Part shown: in pieces, positions 8,313 through 13,919 of the stretch
Numbering within the stretch: the stretch's first letter is position 1
How the letters are laid out: each line of letters opens with the position of its first letter
Assembly (NCBI GenBank): GCA_046760705.1
Contig: JBHIER010000028.1
Coordinates: 1 to 13,919, forward strand
DNA length: 13,919 nt
Direction: 5' to 3'
DNA from: JBHIER01 sp046760705 [NCBI: bacterium]
GTDB taxonomy: Bacteria; JBHIER01; G020348925
Position numbers and translations under genes: made by a program
Notes under the pieces: generated by a model
Told to the model about the DNA's origin: nothing
What the model saw: the letters and a program-made list of their open reading frames with translations, nothing else
Databases searched by the model: none

Positions 8313-8657
8313 ATGAGTCTGTTCATTAAATTGTATTTGGATGAAGATGTCTCGGTGTCATTGGCCGATTTGTCACGCGCGAGGGGGGTTGATGTCTTGA
8401 CAGGTCCTGAGGCGAGGACACTCTCGGCAGATGATGATGCTCAAATGGCTTTTGCGACGAAAGAGGAAAGAACTCTTCTGAGCCTCAACCGTCACGATTT
8501 TGACAGATTGTTCAATGAGTACTTGGTAGCAGGAAAGAAGCATTACGGAATCATCATGGCCAGACGAAGATCCGAGTATGAAATTCTTCGCCGCTTACTG
8601 ACTATCCTCAACTATGGAACCGCCAACGAAATGGAAAATGAGATTCGATATATTTGA
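8313..8657 (+). CDS. DUF5615 PIN-like protein (orphan toxin-type nuclease candidate)
   Basis: This is a 114-residue soluble protein, starting at ATG 8313 behind an AAGGG site. It matches the DUF5615 PIN-like family: N-terminal YLDEDV with D10, E11 and D12, a central ADDDAQMAFA helix with D40-D42, then LLSLNRHDF with N59 and D62. These are the acidic and polar positions expected of a PIN-fold metal site. Family members are often paired with a DUF433 antitoxin encoded directly upstream. Here the 139 bp upstream hold no open frame of that kind and the next gene is divergent, so it appears to be an orphan. RNase or toxin activity is inferred from the family only. It could also be a remnant of a mobile toxin-antitoxin pair. 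Confidence 0.8.
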   Translation: MSLFIKLYLDEDVSVSLADLSRARGVDVLTGPEARTLSADDDAQMAFATKEERTLLSLNRHDFDRLFNEYLVAGKKHYGIIMARRRSEYEILRRLLTILNYGTANEMENEIRYI

Positions 8658-8785
8658 CGAAAAAAGTTACCTTTCCATATGATGTGGATATTCCTGTATC
8701 CCTTCAACTCCAAGATGTCGACGCATCAGGGTGCAACTACAATCATGTGAGAACGGGGTTTCACAATAAGCCTTTCACCCGCGGG

Positions 8786-8818
8786 GCGAGTGGGGGAGAA
8801 ATAAAACGCCCACCTCGC
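8786..8818 (+). other. Strong stem-loop ahead of the LVIVD remnant
   Basis: GCGAGTGGG at 8786-8794 pairs with CCCACCTCGC at 8809-8818 with one bulged base. The stem can extend by a G-C pair towards an A-rich loop at about 8797-8806. No T-run follows, so it is a weak terminator candidate. It lies 25 bp before the start of the LVIVD gene and could be a leader hairpin or an end-stabilising structure for the DUF5615 transcript. Confidence 0.4.
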
Positions 8819-8842
8819 AGGCTACGACAGGACATGATCTAA

Positions 8843-9245
8843 GTGAAACGAATATGTCTCGCTATCGTCTCATTGGCTGTTCCTTTTATGTCCTTGGCTC
8901 AGGATAATTTCAACGTCAACTTCATCGGCCATTGGCCTTTTGGATCTGCATGGGCGGTGGCAGTCCAGGGCAATTATGCTAATCTGGGTTCTGACGGAGG
9001 TATTTATGTTCCAAAATTGCCGAGGTAAAGACACGGGCAAGGGTGGCTGGATTATCTATCTCTGGTTCTTATCTTTATGTGGCCGATGACTTATCCGGGC
9101 TTCAAATCATCAACATCTCCGACCCGAGCTCGCCCTCCTTTGCCGGAAATTCGAACTGTCCAATTTAGCGGAGCAGGACATTGACATCAATGGGTGGAGG
9201 ATAATGGATCTCGACCCCATAAGGGTTAAGGGGCTTGACCCTTAA
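8843..9245 (+). pseudogene. LVIVD-repeat propeller gene, broken
   Basis: This is the remnant of a secreted LVIVD-repeat propeller. GTG 8843 starts a signal peptide (KRICLAIVSLAVPFMSLAQ) and a first repeat (FIGHWPFGSAWAVAVQGNYANLGSDGGIYV), then the frame stops at 9027-9029. Family text resumes in a second frame from about 9014 (KIAEVKTRARVAGLSISG, then YLYVADDLSGLQIINISDPS) up to TAG 9166-9168. It resumes in a third frame from about 9145 (FELSNLAEQDIDINGWRIMDL) to TAA 9243-9245. Restoring one A in each of two short A-runs (near 9010 and 9142) joins the frames, but parts of repeats are still missing after GGIYV and after DIDING, and the C-terminus is absent. It has therefore lost internal sequence as well as frame. 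It is probably non-functional, unless the single-base losses are read errors. Confidence 0.75.
9226..9245 (+). other. Perfect 7-bp inverted repeat at the end of the LVIVD remnant
   Basis: TTAAGGG (9226-9232) and CCCTTAA (9239-9245) flank a six-base loop. The repeat overlaps the final stop of the pseudogene. No T-run follows on either strand, so a terminator role is possible but weak. Confidence 0.35.
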
Positions 9246-9457
9246 TAATCCCCTTTCAGATCGACACACTCGTCACAACTTCCCAATTTCCTTGTTTGTC
9301 AAGCCATATCTCTATAACTTTTCGGGAGAATCTGCGGGCAAAGACCGGGTGAAATAACCCACGTCTGGGGTCTGGAGGCCCAAAGTCGGAACGTCTCTGA
9401 GGTTCGAGCCCCCGCATGAGAGCGGTTTTCCAGCAGAGGAGCTGAAAGTTATGTGCG
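9246..9457. other. Non-coding region upstream of the sigma-54 promoter
   Basis: No open frame with coding character was found. A stem-loop is visible at 9342-9366 (AGAC and GGGT pair with ACCC and GTCT around a GAAATA loop). ACGTCT occurs twice, at 9361-9366 and 9391-9396, exactly 30 bp apart (about three helical turns) and about 60-100 bp upstream of the sigma-54 elements. These could be activator half-sites, but that is inference. Confidence 0.35.
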
Positions 9458-9472
9458 TGGCACGTATTTTGC
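9458..9472 (+). promoter_or_regulatory. Sigma-54 (RpoN) promoter for the STAND/TPR gene
   Basis: TGGCACG (9458-9464), a four-base spacer and TTGC (9469-9472) match the sigma-54 -24/-12 consensus, with the invariant GG and GC exactly 12 bp apart. The start point would be near 9484, giving a leader of about 300 nt before the GTG at 9789. Activation by an ATP-dependent enhancer-binding protein is expected from the promoter class. Confidence 0.75.
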
Positions 9473-9667
9473 GGCTTATTCAGTCTCTGTCCGGGAACGA
9501 TGATCTCTCCTTCACGGGCGGAGATTAGCCCCGTGCCGAAGAGGCAAGTCTGCGTGGCAGGCCTTGGAGGGGATCGAACGATGTTCCGGTGATCAGTTCG
9601 ACCTGAAGTGGTGGGAGCGGTTAAATCTATCTCGTCGAGGTCGCCTCACCCTCTAAATATGGAGATC

Positions 9668-9704
9668 GGAGAGACTCTTTAGGGAGTTGACAGGAGAGAC
9701 TCTT
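9668..9704 (+). repeat. 12-bp direct repeat in the leader
   Basis: GGAGAGACTCTT occurs identically at 9668-9679 and 9693-9704, 25 bp start to start. Each copy contains the small palindrome AGAG-A-CTCT. The pair lies just upstream of the riboswitch-like segment and could be a tandem binding site or alternative pairing partners. Confidence 0.5.
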
Positions 9705-9780
9705 CGACAAGGGTAACCCTCGGGAAAACGGGAGGCACAAAGCTGCGGCCTAAAGATTGAAGGCGAAAGGACTGTAAGGA
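9705..9780 (+). ncRNA. GEMM-I-like (cyclic dinucleotide) riboswitch candidate, 5' half only
   Basis: The segment AAGGGTAACCC, a hairpin with loop GGAAAA, then GGCACAAAGC-TGCGGCCTAAA (9709-9755) aligns with the 5' half of c-di-GMP-I (GEMM) riboswitches, whose pattern is roughly AGGGCAAACC, a GNRA-capped stem, then GACGCAAAGC and a CGG-CUAA segment. It has the right order and near-right spacing and lies directly upstream of a gene, within a long leader. The 3' domain (a second stem with a GCNGGG-type ligand-contact segment) is not recognisable in 9756-9788, and several conserved bases differ. It may be a diverged GEMM relative or a chance likeness. Confidence 0.3.
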
Positions 9781-9788
9781 ATAGAACG

Positions 9789-12260
9789 GTGAAAGGAAAA
9801 CCCATCGGCCAGAAGAACGAACAGAAAACAGATCGTTCCTCTCATCGGCTCTTCAGCCGGCCGCCCCTCATAGGGAGAGGCGTGGAGCTCGCCTTCTTGG
9901 AGAACTATTTGGACTCGGCCCGAGATGGACAGGGACGGTTGCTGTTCATATCGGGAGAACCCGGAATAGGGAAGACGTTCCTGGTGGAAGAGCTTAAAAG
10001 AAGAGCGGCTGAATCCGGTCAGGTGAAGGTTTTGACCGGTCTCTGTTCCCCTCAGAGAAGAGATGTGCCGTACAGCCTGTTCAGAGAACTTTTCACCTCT
10101 CACATCGAAACCATTCAGGATAGTGGAGAACGTGAAAAGGCGAGGGTTCTCATGGCCAATGCCCTACCTGAATTTGCAGCAGGTATTGCCCCAGAGTTCG
10201 ACTCCCCAGGGAAAGAGGAGCGGATTGACGATCCGGACCTGGCGAAACGGAAGATGTTCTATAGCGTCTGTCAGATTCTGTTCGGGTTGGCCACAGAGGC
10301 CCCTCTCCTCATTGTCCTGGAGGATATCCACTGGGCAGACGCCAGCTCTCTTTTGCTCCTTCACTCAGTAGTGAGAAATAGTACCAGGGCCAAGATCCTC
10401 ATAGTGGCGACCTACCGCCTAAAAGAGTTACTGCCTGACAAGAGGGGCGCAAACCATCATCTGACAGATGTGTTGCAAAGAATGGCTCGAGAACTGCTCT
10501 TTGAAAGGCTGGAACTCCAACGACTATCCCGAAGAGAGACCGATAGTCTCCTCCGGTGGTACTTTCCCCAATCGGACTTTACCGACCCATTCCTGGGTTC
10601 CATGTACCTGAAGACGAAGGGGAACCCCTATTTTTTGCGGTGCGCAGTGGAACTCATGCTGGCGGAGAAGTCCATTATTCAGTCCGGGGGGATTTGGTCC
10701 AACGCAAAAGAGGCCAGTGCGGTCACCATCCCCGACACATTGACCGAGTTGGTGGGAAGACGCATCAGCTCCTTAGAAGATGCCACAAGAACCGTTCTCG
10801 AGTGTGCAGCCACCATTGGTCATAGGTTTCCCTCCAAGATCATCTCCGAAGTGACGGAAATCCCCGAAATGATACTGTTGAAGATGCTCAGTTCCTTAGA
10901 ACAGGATTGCCGTATCATCCGATCTGAGGGGGAAGAATACATCTTCGAGCATCCCCTGATCGGGGAGGTGCTCTATTGTGATATGAACGAGGAGCGCCGC
11001 AGACTCTTCCATCATAAAATCGGTGACGCTATGGAGGAGATTTACAGGGACAGGCTCGATTCGATAGTGGAAGAGCTCGCTTTTCGCTTCAGCAACGCGG
11101 GTGACGATACAAAGGCCCTCCCTTATCTGGAGCAGGCTGGAGAACGGGCGAGAACCCTTTTGGGCTATCAGGAGGCTCTCACCTGTTATGAGTCGGCCCT
11201 CTCCATTTTAGAGAACACGCCCACTATTCGGGACAGGGACAGACGGAGAATGCACCTGATGATGTGCGCCGGGGAGATGAATCAGACCCTCGGTCAGTGG
11301 GATAGGTCCCTGGAGAATTTCCGGAAGGCCTTGGAGTTGAGCGAGAAGTTGAAAGACGAGAAGATGGAAGGGAGAGCACTCACGCAGATCGGTCTAGCCT
11401 ATGCGAAGCGAAGCAAGTGGTCTGAGGCTGAATCCTTCTATAACAGGAGCATGCTTATCTTTCAGCACATCGGGGACCGGCACCACATCGGTCTCACCTT
11501 GACCAGCATCGCCGATATCCATTTCGAGCGGTGTGAGTGGCAGAAGGCCAAGGGCCTTTATGAAGAGGCGCTCAATACGGCCATGCGAACGGTGGACAAA
11601 TGTCTCATGGCCAAGATCTACAATAACCTTGGGGCCATCGCCGATATCCGAGGAGACCTCATGGATACCATTCTCAATTACAGTAAGTGCCTGGACCTGT
11701 ATAAGGAATCGGAAGATTACCTTAGTATGGCCCGAGTCTACCATAAGCTGGGAGTAATTCATGCCAATAGACTTGAGTGGAAAAAAGCCATTGAATTCTA
11801 CGATAGGAGCATCGCCCTGTCCGAAAAGATCGGTGAACTCGGTCAGGCATCTCTCACCTACCTCAATAAAGCTGTGGCTGCTCTCCACCTATCAGAGGTA
11901 CCCGAGGCGGAAAGATGGTGCGACTTGGCGGGACACAGCCTGATAAGGGTTGAGGACCCTTTGGGTTTAGCCGAATGCAATAAAATAATGGGTATAATCG
12001 GGGTTCAAAAAAAGGAATGGCACTACGCCCAGAGACGATTTGAGGAGAGCATCCGAATCTTTGAGTCGTGCGAAAATCTTTTGGGGCTGGCAGAAAATCT
12101 CTACGAGATGGGAACCATGTACACGGTCCGGGGCATGAAAGGGAAGGCGTTGGATGCTTTCCAAAGATCGATGAACATATATAAAGAACTTGGCTTTGAA
12201 AGACGAGTCGAAGAAACGGCCGAGAAGATTTTCGCCCTCGCCCCTGAGACCGAAATGTAG
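9789..12260 (+). CDS. STAND-type AAA ATPase with C-terminal TPR array
   Basis: This is an 823-residue cytoplasmic signalling-type ATPase, starting at GTG 9789 after a TAAGGA site. An AAA_16-like module occupies about residues 24-300: entry motif LIGRGVELAFLE (27-38), Walker A GEPGIGKT (56-63), Walker B LLIVLEDIHWAD (173-184) and a sensor-like ILIVATYR (203-210). A linker at 300-440 has the winged-helix-like features seen in MalT/LuxR and adenylate-cyclase relatives. About nine TPRs of near 40-residue period fill 440-815, for example GLAYAKRSKWSEAESFYNRS and GVIHANRLEWKKAIEFYDRS. Relatives usually carry an HTH, cyclase or kinase output domain, and none is visible here. It may act through protein partners. 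It is transcribed from a sigma-54 promoter behind a long leader. Confidence 0.85.
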   Translation: MKGKPIGQKNEQKTDRSSHRLFSRPPLIGRGVELAFLENYLDSARDGQGRLLFISGEPGIGKTFLVEELKRRAAESGQVKVLTGLCSPQRRDVPYSLFRELFTSHIETIQDSGEREKARVLMANALPEFAAGIAPEFDSPGKEERIDDPDLAKRKMFYSVCQILFGLATEAPLLIVLEDIHWADASSLLLLHSVVRNSTRAKILIVATYRLKELLPDKRGANHHLTDVLQRMARELLFERLELQRLSRRETDSLLRWYFPQSDFTDPFLGSMYLKTKGNPYFLRCAVELMLAEKSIIQSGGIWSNAKEASAVTIPDTLTELVGRRISSLEDATRTVLECAATIGHRFPSKIISEVTEIPEMILLKMLSSLEQDCRIIRSEGEEYIFEHPLIGEVLYCDMNEERRRLFHHKIGDAMEEIYRDRLDSIVEELAFRFSNAGDDTKALPYLEQAGERARTLLGYQEALTCYESALSILENTPTIRDRDRRRMHLMMCAGEMNQTLGQWDRSLENFRKALELSEKLKDEKMEGRALTQIGLAYAKRSKWSEAESFYNRSMLIFQHIGDRHHIGLTLTSIADIHFERCEWQKAKGLYEEALNTAMRTVDKCLMAKIYNNLGAIADIRGDLMDTILNYSKCLDLYKESEDYLSMARVYHKLGVIHANRLEWKKAIEFYDRSIALSEKIGELGQASLTYLNKAVAALHLSEVPEAERWCDLAGHSLIRVEDPLGLAECNKIMGIIGVQKKEWHYAQRRFEESIRIFESCENLLGLAENLYEMGTMYTVRGMKGKALDAFQRSMNIYKELGFERRVEETAEKIFALAPETEM

Positions 12261-12427
12261 AGCAGAAGATACCAACCATAATCCCTCCTACTGACACCAC
12301 ACTACCCGACTACGTCATAATAAAACCCAACGTAGTAAACTCCAGGGTCGCTTTCGATGTTTCAAGTTGCTCATGAGGCTCCGTCAGAGATTGAAGGGCA
12401 TGAGATCCGTGTCGTTTCCATCATTCT

Positions 12428-12466
12428 TTGCAATCTTGCACCCTGCAAGAATCTTGCAAAATGCAA
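12428..12466. promoter_or_regulatory. TTGCA/TGCAA palindrome cluster, putative enhancer (UAS)
   Basis: Overlapping palindromes are present: CTTGCA-CCC-TGCAAG at 12435-12449, TGCAAGA-A-TCTTGCA at 12444-12458 (perfect around one central base), and TTGCAAAATGCAA at 12454-12466, with another TTGCAA at 12428. The cluster lies about 140-170 bp upstream of the -24 element at 12607, the usual distance for binding sites of sigma-54 activators. The cognate regulator is not in the window. Confidence 0.55.
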
Positions 12467-12606
12467 CGGTTTTTTTCAAAAAAGTGCAGGAGGAGAAAAC
12501 AGGTGGGTGTGACGCTCTGCGTCCGATCACTTCCCCAGGAAGATAACTCTTTGCCCCGCAGCCCCTTATTTCGGCAATAAAATTAGTTATCAAAAATCTG
12601 CTGATA

Positions 12607-12620
12607 GGCACATCATTTGC
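12607..12620 (+). promoter_or_regulatory. Sigma-54 (RpoN) promoter for the DUF2341/LamG gene
   Basis: GGCAC (12607-12611) and TTGC (12617-12620) place the essential GG and GC 12 bp apart. One base differs from the TGGCAC consensus (A in place of T before GG). The start point would be near 12632, about 130 nt before ATG 12763. Confidence 0.6.
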
Positions 12621-12762
12621 GTGAACGGAAGAAAGGGGCAGTAGGATAAAGGGCTGTACTCTCTGAATAGGTTCTCGTTCGATAAAACCGGGTTTCGAGC
12701 GCAAATGAAAATGGATGACAAATCAAAAAAGTTGGTCTTTCACCCTTAAAGAGAATGAAAGA

Positions 12763-13919
12763 ATGAAGAGACGAGCATTTTTTTCGGTAGTCATAATTCT
12801 TGGGGTTACTCCTCTGCCTTTGAGCGTTATCGCTCAGACCTGGTGGGATTCCAATTGGCAATTCAGGCGATCTTTGACAATTGACAATACTGGAAATCCG
12901 GACCCGCTGACAGATTACCAGGTAAGAGTGAACGTAACTTATGATTCAGATATGCAATCGGATTTCGATGATTTGAGGTTCACAGATAATGATAATGCTA
13001 CCGAGCTATTGCACTGGCGTGAGAACCTCGCAGTTTCCGATTCAGCGATTTTTTGGATTAAAGTACCATCCATTCCAGCCTATTCGACAACAACGATTTA
13101 TATGTATTACGGAAATCCAAGTGCCAGTAGTGCGGGTAATTTCGACGATACCTTCACCAAAGATTATGGAGACAGCGGACTGGCTGGGTGGTGGCACATG
13201 GATGAAGGTTCTGGAACAACCGCAGCGGATGGTTCTGGGAACGGAAATACAGGAATGCTGTACGATGATGTTACATGGACCCCTGTTGACGGAGGACAAT
13301 GGGATGGGAGAAGCGACGTCAATTTCTCAACAGGCTCTGCTTTGCAGTTTGATGGGAGTGGGGATTATGTCCGTTTTGGTACAAGTGGATTCAACGCCCA
13401 CTTAGGATCTGTTGAGCTTTGGGCAAAACCAGAAAGCCTCCCTTCAGCAAGGGCATATATATTTTGCCATCGGGTAGGCACATCCACTACAAGAATTTAT
13501 CTTTATAACAAAAAGAGTGGAGATTTTTATTTTGCTATTGGCAACAAATTCGACCAGGATTCTGGGGCTGATTTTGCTTTAAATCAATGGTACCATTTAG
13601 TGCTGACCTGGAACTATGGGGCTTATTATGTTTATATGAATGGGGAGGAAGTAAAGCAGGGAACTTACAATGATTTTTCAAACATCGACCCAAACGCTTA
13701 TCTCGCTTCATATAAGGGTAGCCAAGAGTGGTGGAATGGACTGATCGACGAAGTCCGCGTCTACAACCGGGTTTTAAGTTCCGGGGAGATTAGAGCCCAT
13801 TATGAGAGGCGCAAATATACTTTTCCAGAGCCTGATATTCTCGTGGGTTCTGAAGAGACAGTTGATAGCGATGGAGATGGCATCCCGGATGAGAACGACA
13901 ACTGCCCATTAGTATTCAA
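12763..13919 (+). CDS. Secreted DUF2341-LamG-thrombospondin type 3 protein (3' end missing)
   Basis: The frame is open from ATG 12763 to the window end: 385 codons plus two bases, with no stop. Residues 1-25 are a signal peptide (FFSVVIILGVTPLPLSVIAQ). Residues about 28-125 match DUF2341: WWDSNWQFRRSLTI, then DDLRFTDNDNATELLHW, then AIFWIKVPSIPAYSTTTIYMYYGNP. Residues about 138-355 form a LamG/concanavalin-like jelly roll (GLAGWWHMDEGSGTTAAD, LQFDGSGDYVRF, WYHLVLTW, WNGLIDEVRVYNRVL). A thrombospondin type 3 calcium repeat starts at 373 (DSDGDGIPDENDNCP). Proteins of this layout are large extracellular or surface glycan-binding or adhesion proteins. The gene is visibly more AT-rich than the minus-strand operon. 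It is driven by a sigma-54 promoter with an upstream enhancer candidate. Confidence 0.88.
   Translation, partial: MKRRAFFSVVIILGVTPLPLSVIAQTWWDSNWQFRRSLTIDNTGNPDPLTDYQVRVNVTYDSDMQSDFDDLRFTDNDNATELLHWRENLAVSDSAIFWIKVPSIPAYSTTTIYMYYGNPSASSAGNFDDTFTKDYGDSGLAGWWHMDEGSGTTAADGSGNGNTGMLYDDVTWTPVDGGQWDGRSDVNFSTGSALQFDGSGDYVRFGTSGFNAHLGSVELWAKPESLPSARAYIFCHRVGTSTTRIYLYNKKSGDFYFAIGNKFDQDSGADFALNQWYHLVLTWNYGAYYVYMNGEEVKQGTYNDFSNIDPNAYLASYKGSQEWWNGLIDEVRVYNRVLSSGEIRAHYERRKYTFPEPDILVGSEETVDSDGDGIPDENDNCPLVF

Larger units (their letters stand above)
9484..9788 (+). promoter_or_regulatory. Long structured 5' leader of the STAND/TPR gene
   Basis: About 305 nt lie between the predicted sigma-54 start point and the coding region, with no coding frame. 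Several self-complementary segments are visible: CACGGG/CCCGTG (9513-9518/9530-9535) and TCGAAC/GTTCGA (9574-9579/9596-9601). A 12-base direct repeat GGAGAGACTCTT (9668-9679 and 9693-9704) precedes a riboswitch-like segment at 9705-9755. The leader ends with a TAAGGA ribosome site before GTG 9789. Its length and structure suggest post-initiation control, but this is inference. Confidence 0.4.
12261..12762. other. Regulatory intergenic region between the STAND/TPR and LamG genes
   Basis: No convincing gene was found in these 502 bp. An inverted repeat ACTACGT/ACGTAGT (12309-12315/12330-12336) follows the STAND gene and may form a terminator-like hairpin, although it has no T-run. A palindrome cluster (12428-12466), a wide inverted repeat GATAACT/AGTTATC (12542-12548/12585-12591) and a sigma-54 promoter (12607-12620) follow in order. 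The leader after the promoter is about 130 nt. Confidence 0.5.

Noticed and set aside
8654-8842. 62-codon plus-strand frame after the DUF5615 gene (TTG start)
   Set aside because: It overlaps the DUF5615 stop, has no good ribosome site or family likeness, and its second half is the hairpin sequence.
9336-9385. Second GEMM-like segment (GGGCAAA plus a GAAA-loop hairpin)
   Set aside because: The required CAAAGC-CGG-CUAA block is missing, and it lies upstream of the sigma-54 start, so it would not be in that transcript.
9398-9415. GGTTCGAGCCCC resembling a tRNA T-loop
   Set aside because: The flanking bases do not form a T-stem, and no acceptor, D or anticodon arms fit around it.
12384-12704. 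106-codon minus-strand frame in the regulatory gap
   Set aside because: It covers the palindrome cluster and the sigma-54 promoter, with no family likeness or plausible ribosome site.

Overview
The window looks like part of an uncultured, Gram-negative-type environmental bacterium. Most proteins carry Sec signal peptides and belong to exported beta-propeller or multiheme cytochrome families. Two sigma-54-type promoters are present, as are gene families (CRTAC1/ASPIC-UnbV, HzsA-like propeller cytochromes, DUF2341-LamG-thrombospondin-3) that are common in planctomycete and FCB-type candidate phyla. I cannot fix the phylum from sequence alone. TAG ends at least two intact genes, so a standard code is assumed.

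Left half (about 1-8260, minus strand): one operon, read right to left from a good sigma-70-type promoter at 8226-8254. The order is (i) a seven-bladed FG-GAP/ASPIC-UnbV protein; (ii) a TolB-like propeller protein with two heme-c sites, resembling the HzsA middle-domain family; (iii) a large YVTN-propeller/MauG-like/cytochrome c554-like protein with six CXXCH motifs, split by one in-frame TAG; (iv) a decayed paralogue of (iii) with three internal deletions and two frame changes; (v) the start of a periplasmic two-component-regulator-type propeller that runs off the left edge. Stop-to-start spacers are 11 nt at nearly every junction. Together these read as an exported redox or electron-transfer module built from propellers and c-type hemes. 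The substrate is unknown.

Middle (8260-9790, plus strand): an orphan DUF5615 PIN-like toxin-type protein, then a wrecked LVIVD-repeat propeller gene, then about 540 bp of non-coding DNA. That stretch holds a near-perfect sigma-54 promoter (9458-9472), a roughly 300-nt structured leader, and a segment resembling the 5' half of a GEMM-I cyclic-dinucleotide riboswitch.

Right half (9789-13919, plus strand): an 823-residue STAND-type AAA ATPase with about nine TPRs but no visible output domain. After it comes a 500-bp regulatory gap with a cluster of TTGCA/TGCAA palindromes about 140-170 bp upstream of a second sigma-54 promoter. The last gene is a secreted DUF2341-LamG-thrombospondin-3 protein that continues beyond the window.

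The main points of interest are the broken propeller-hexaheme gene pair, the propeller/MauG/c554 fusion itself, and the two sigma-54 transcription units with long leaders.
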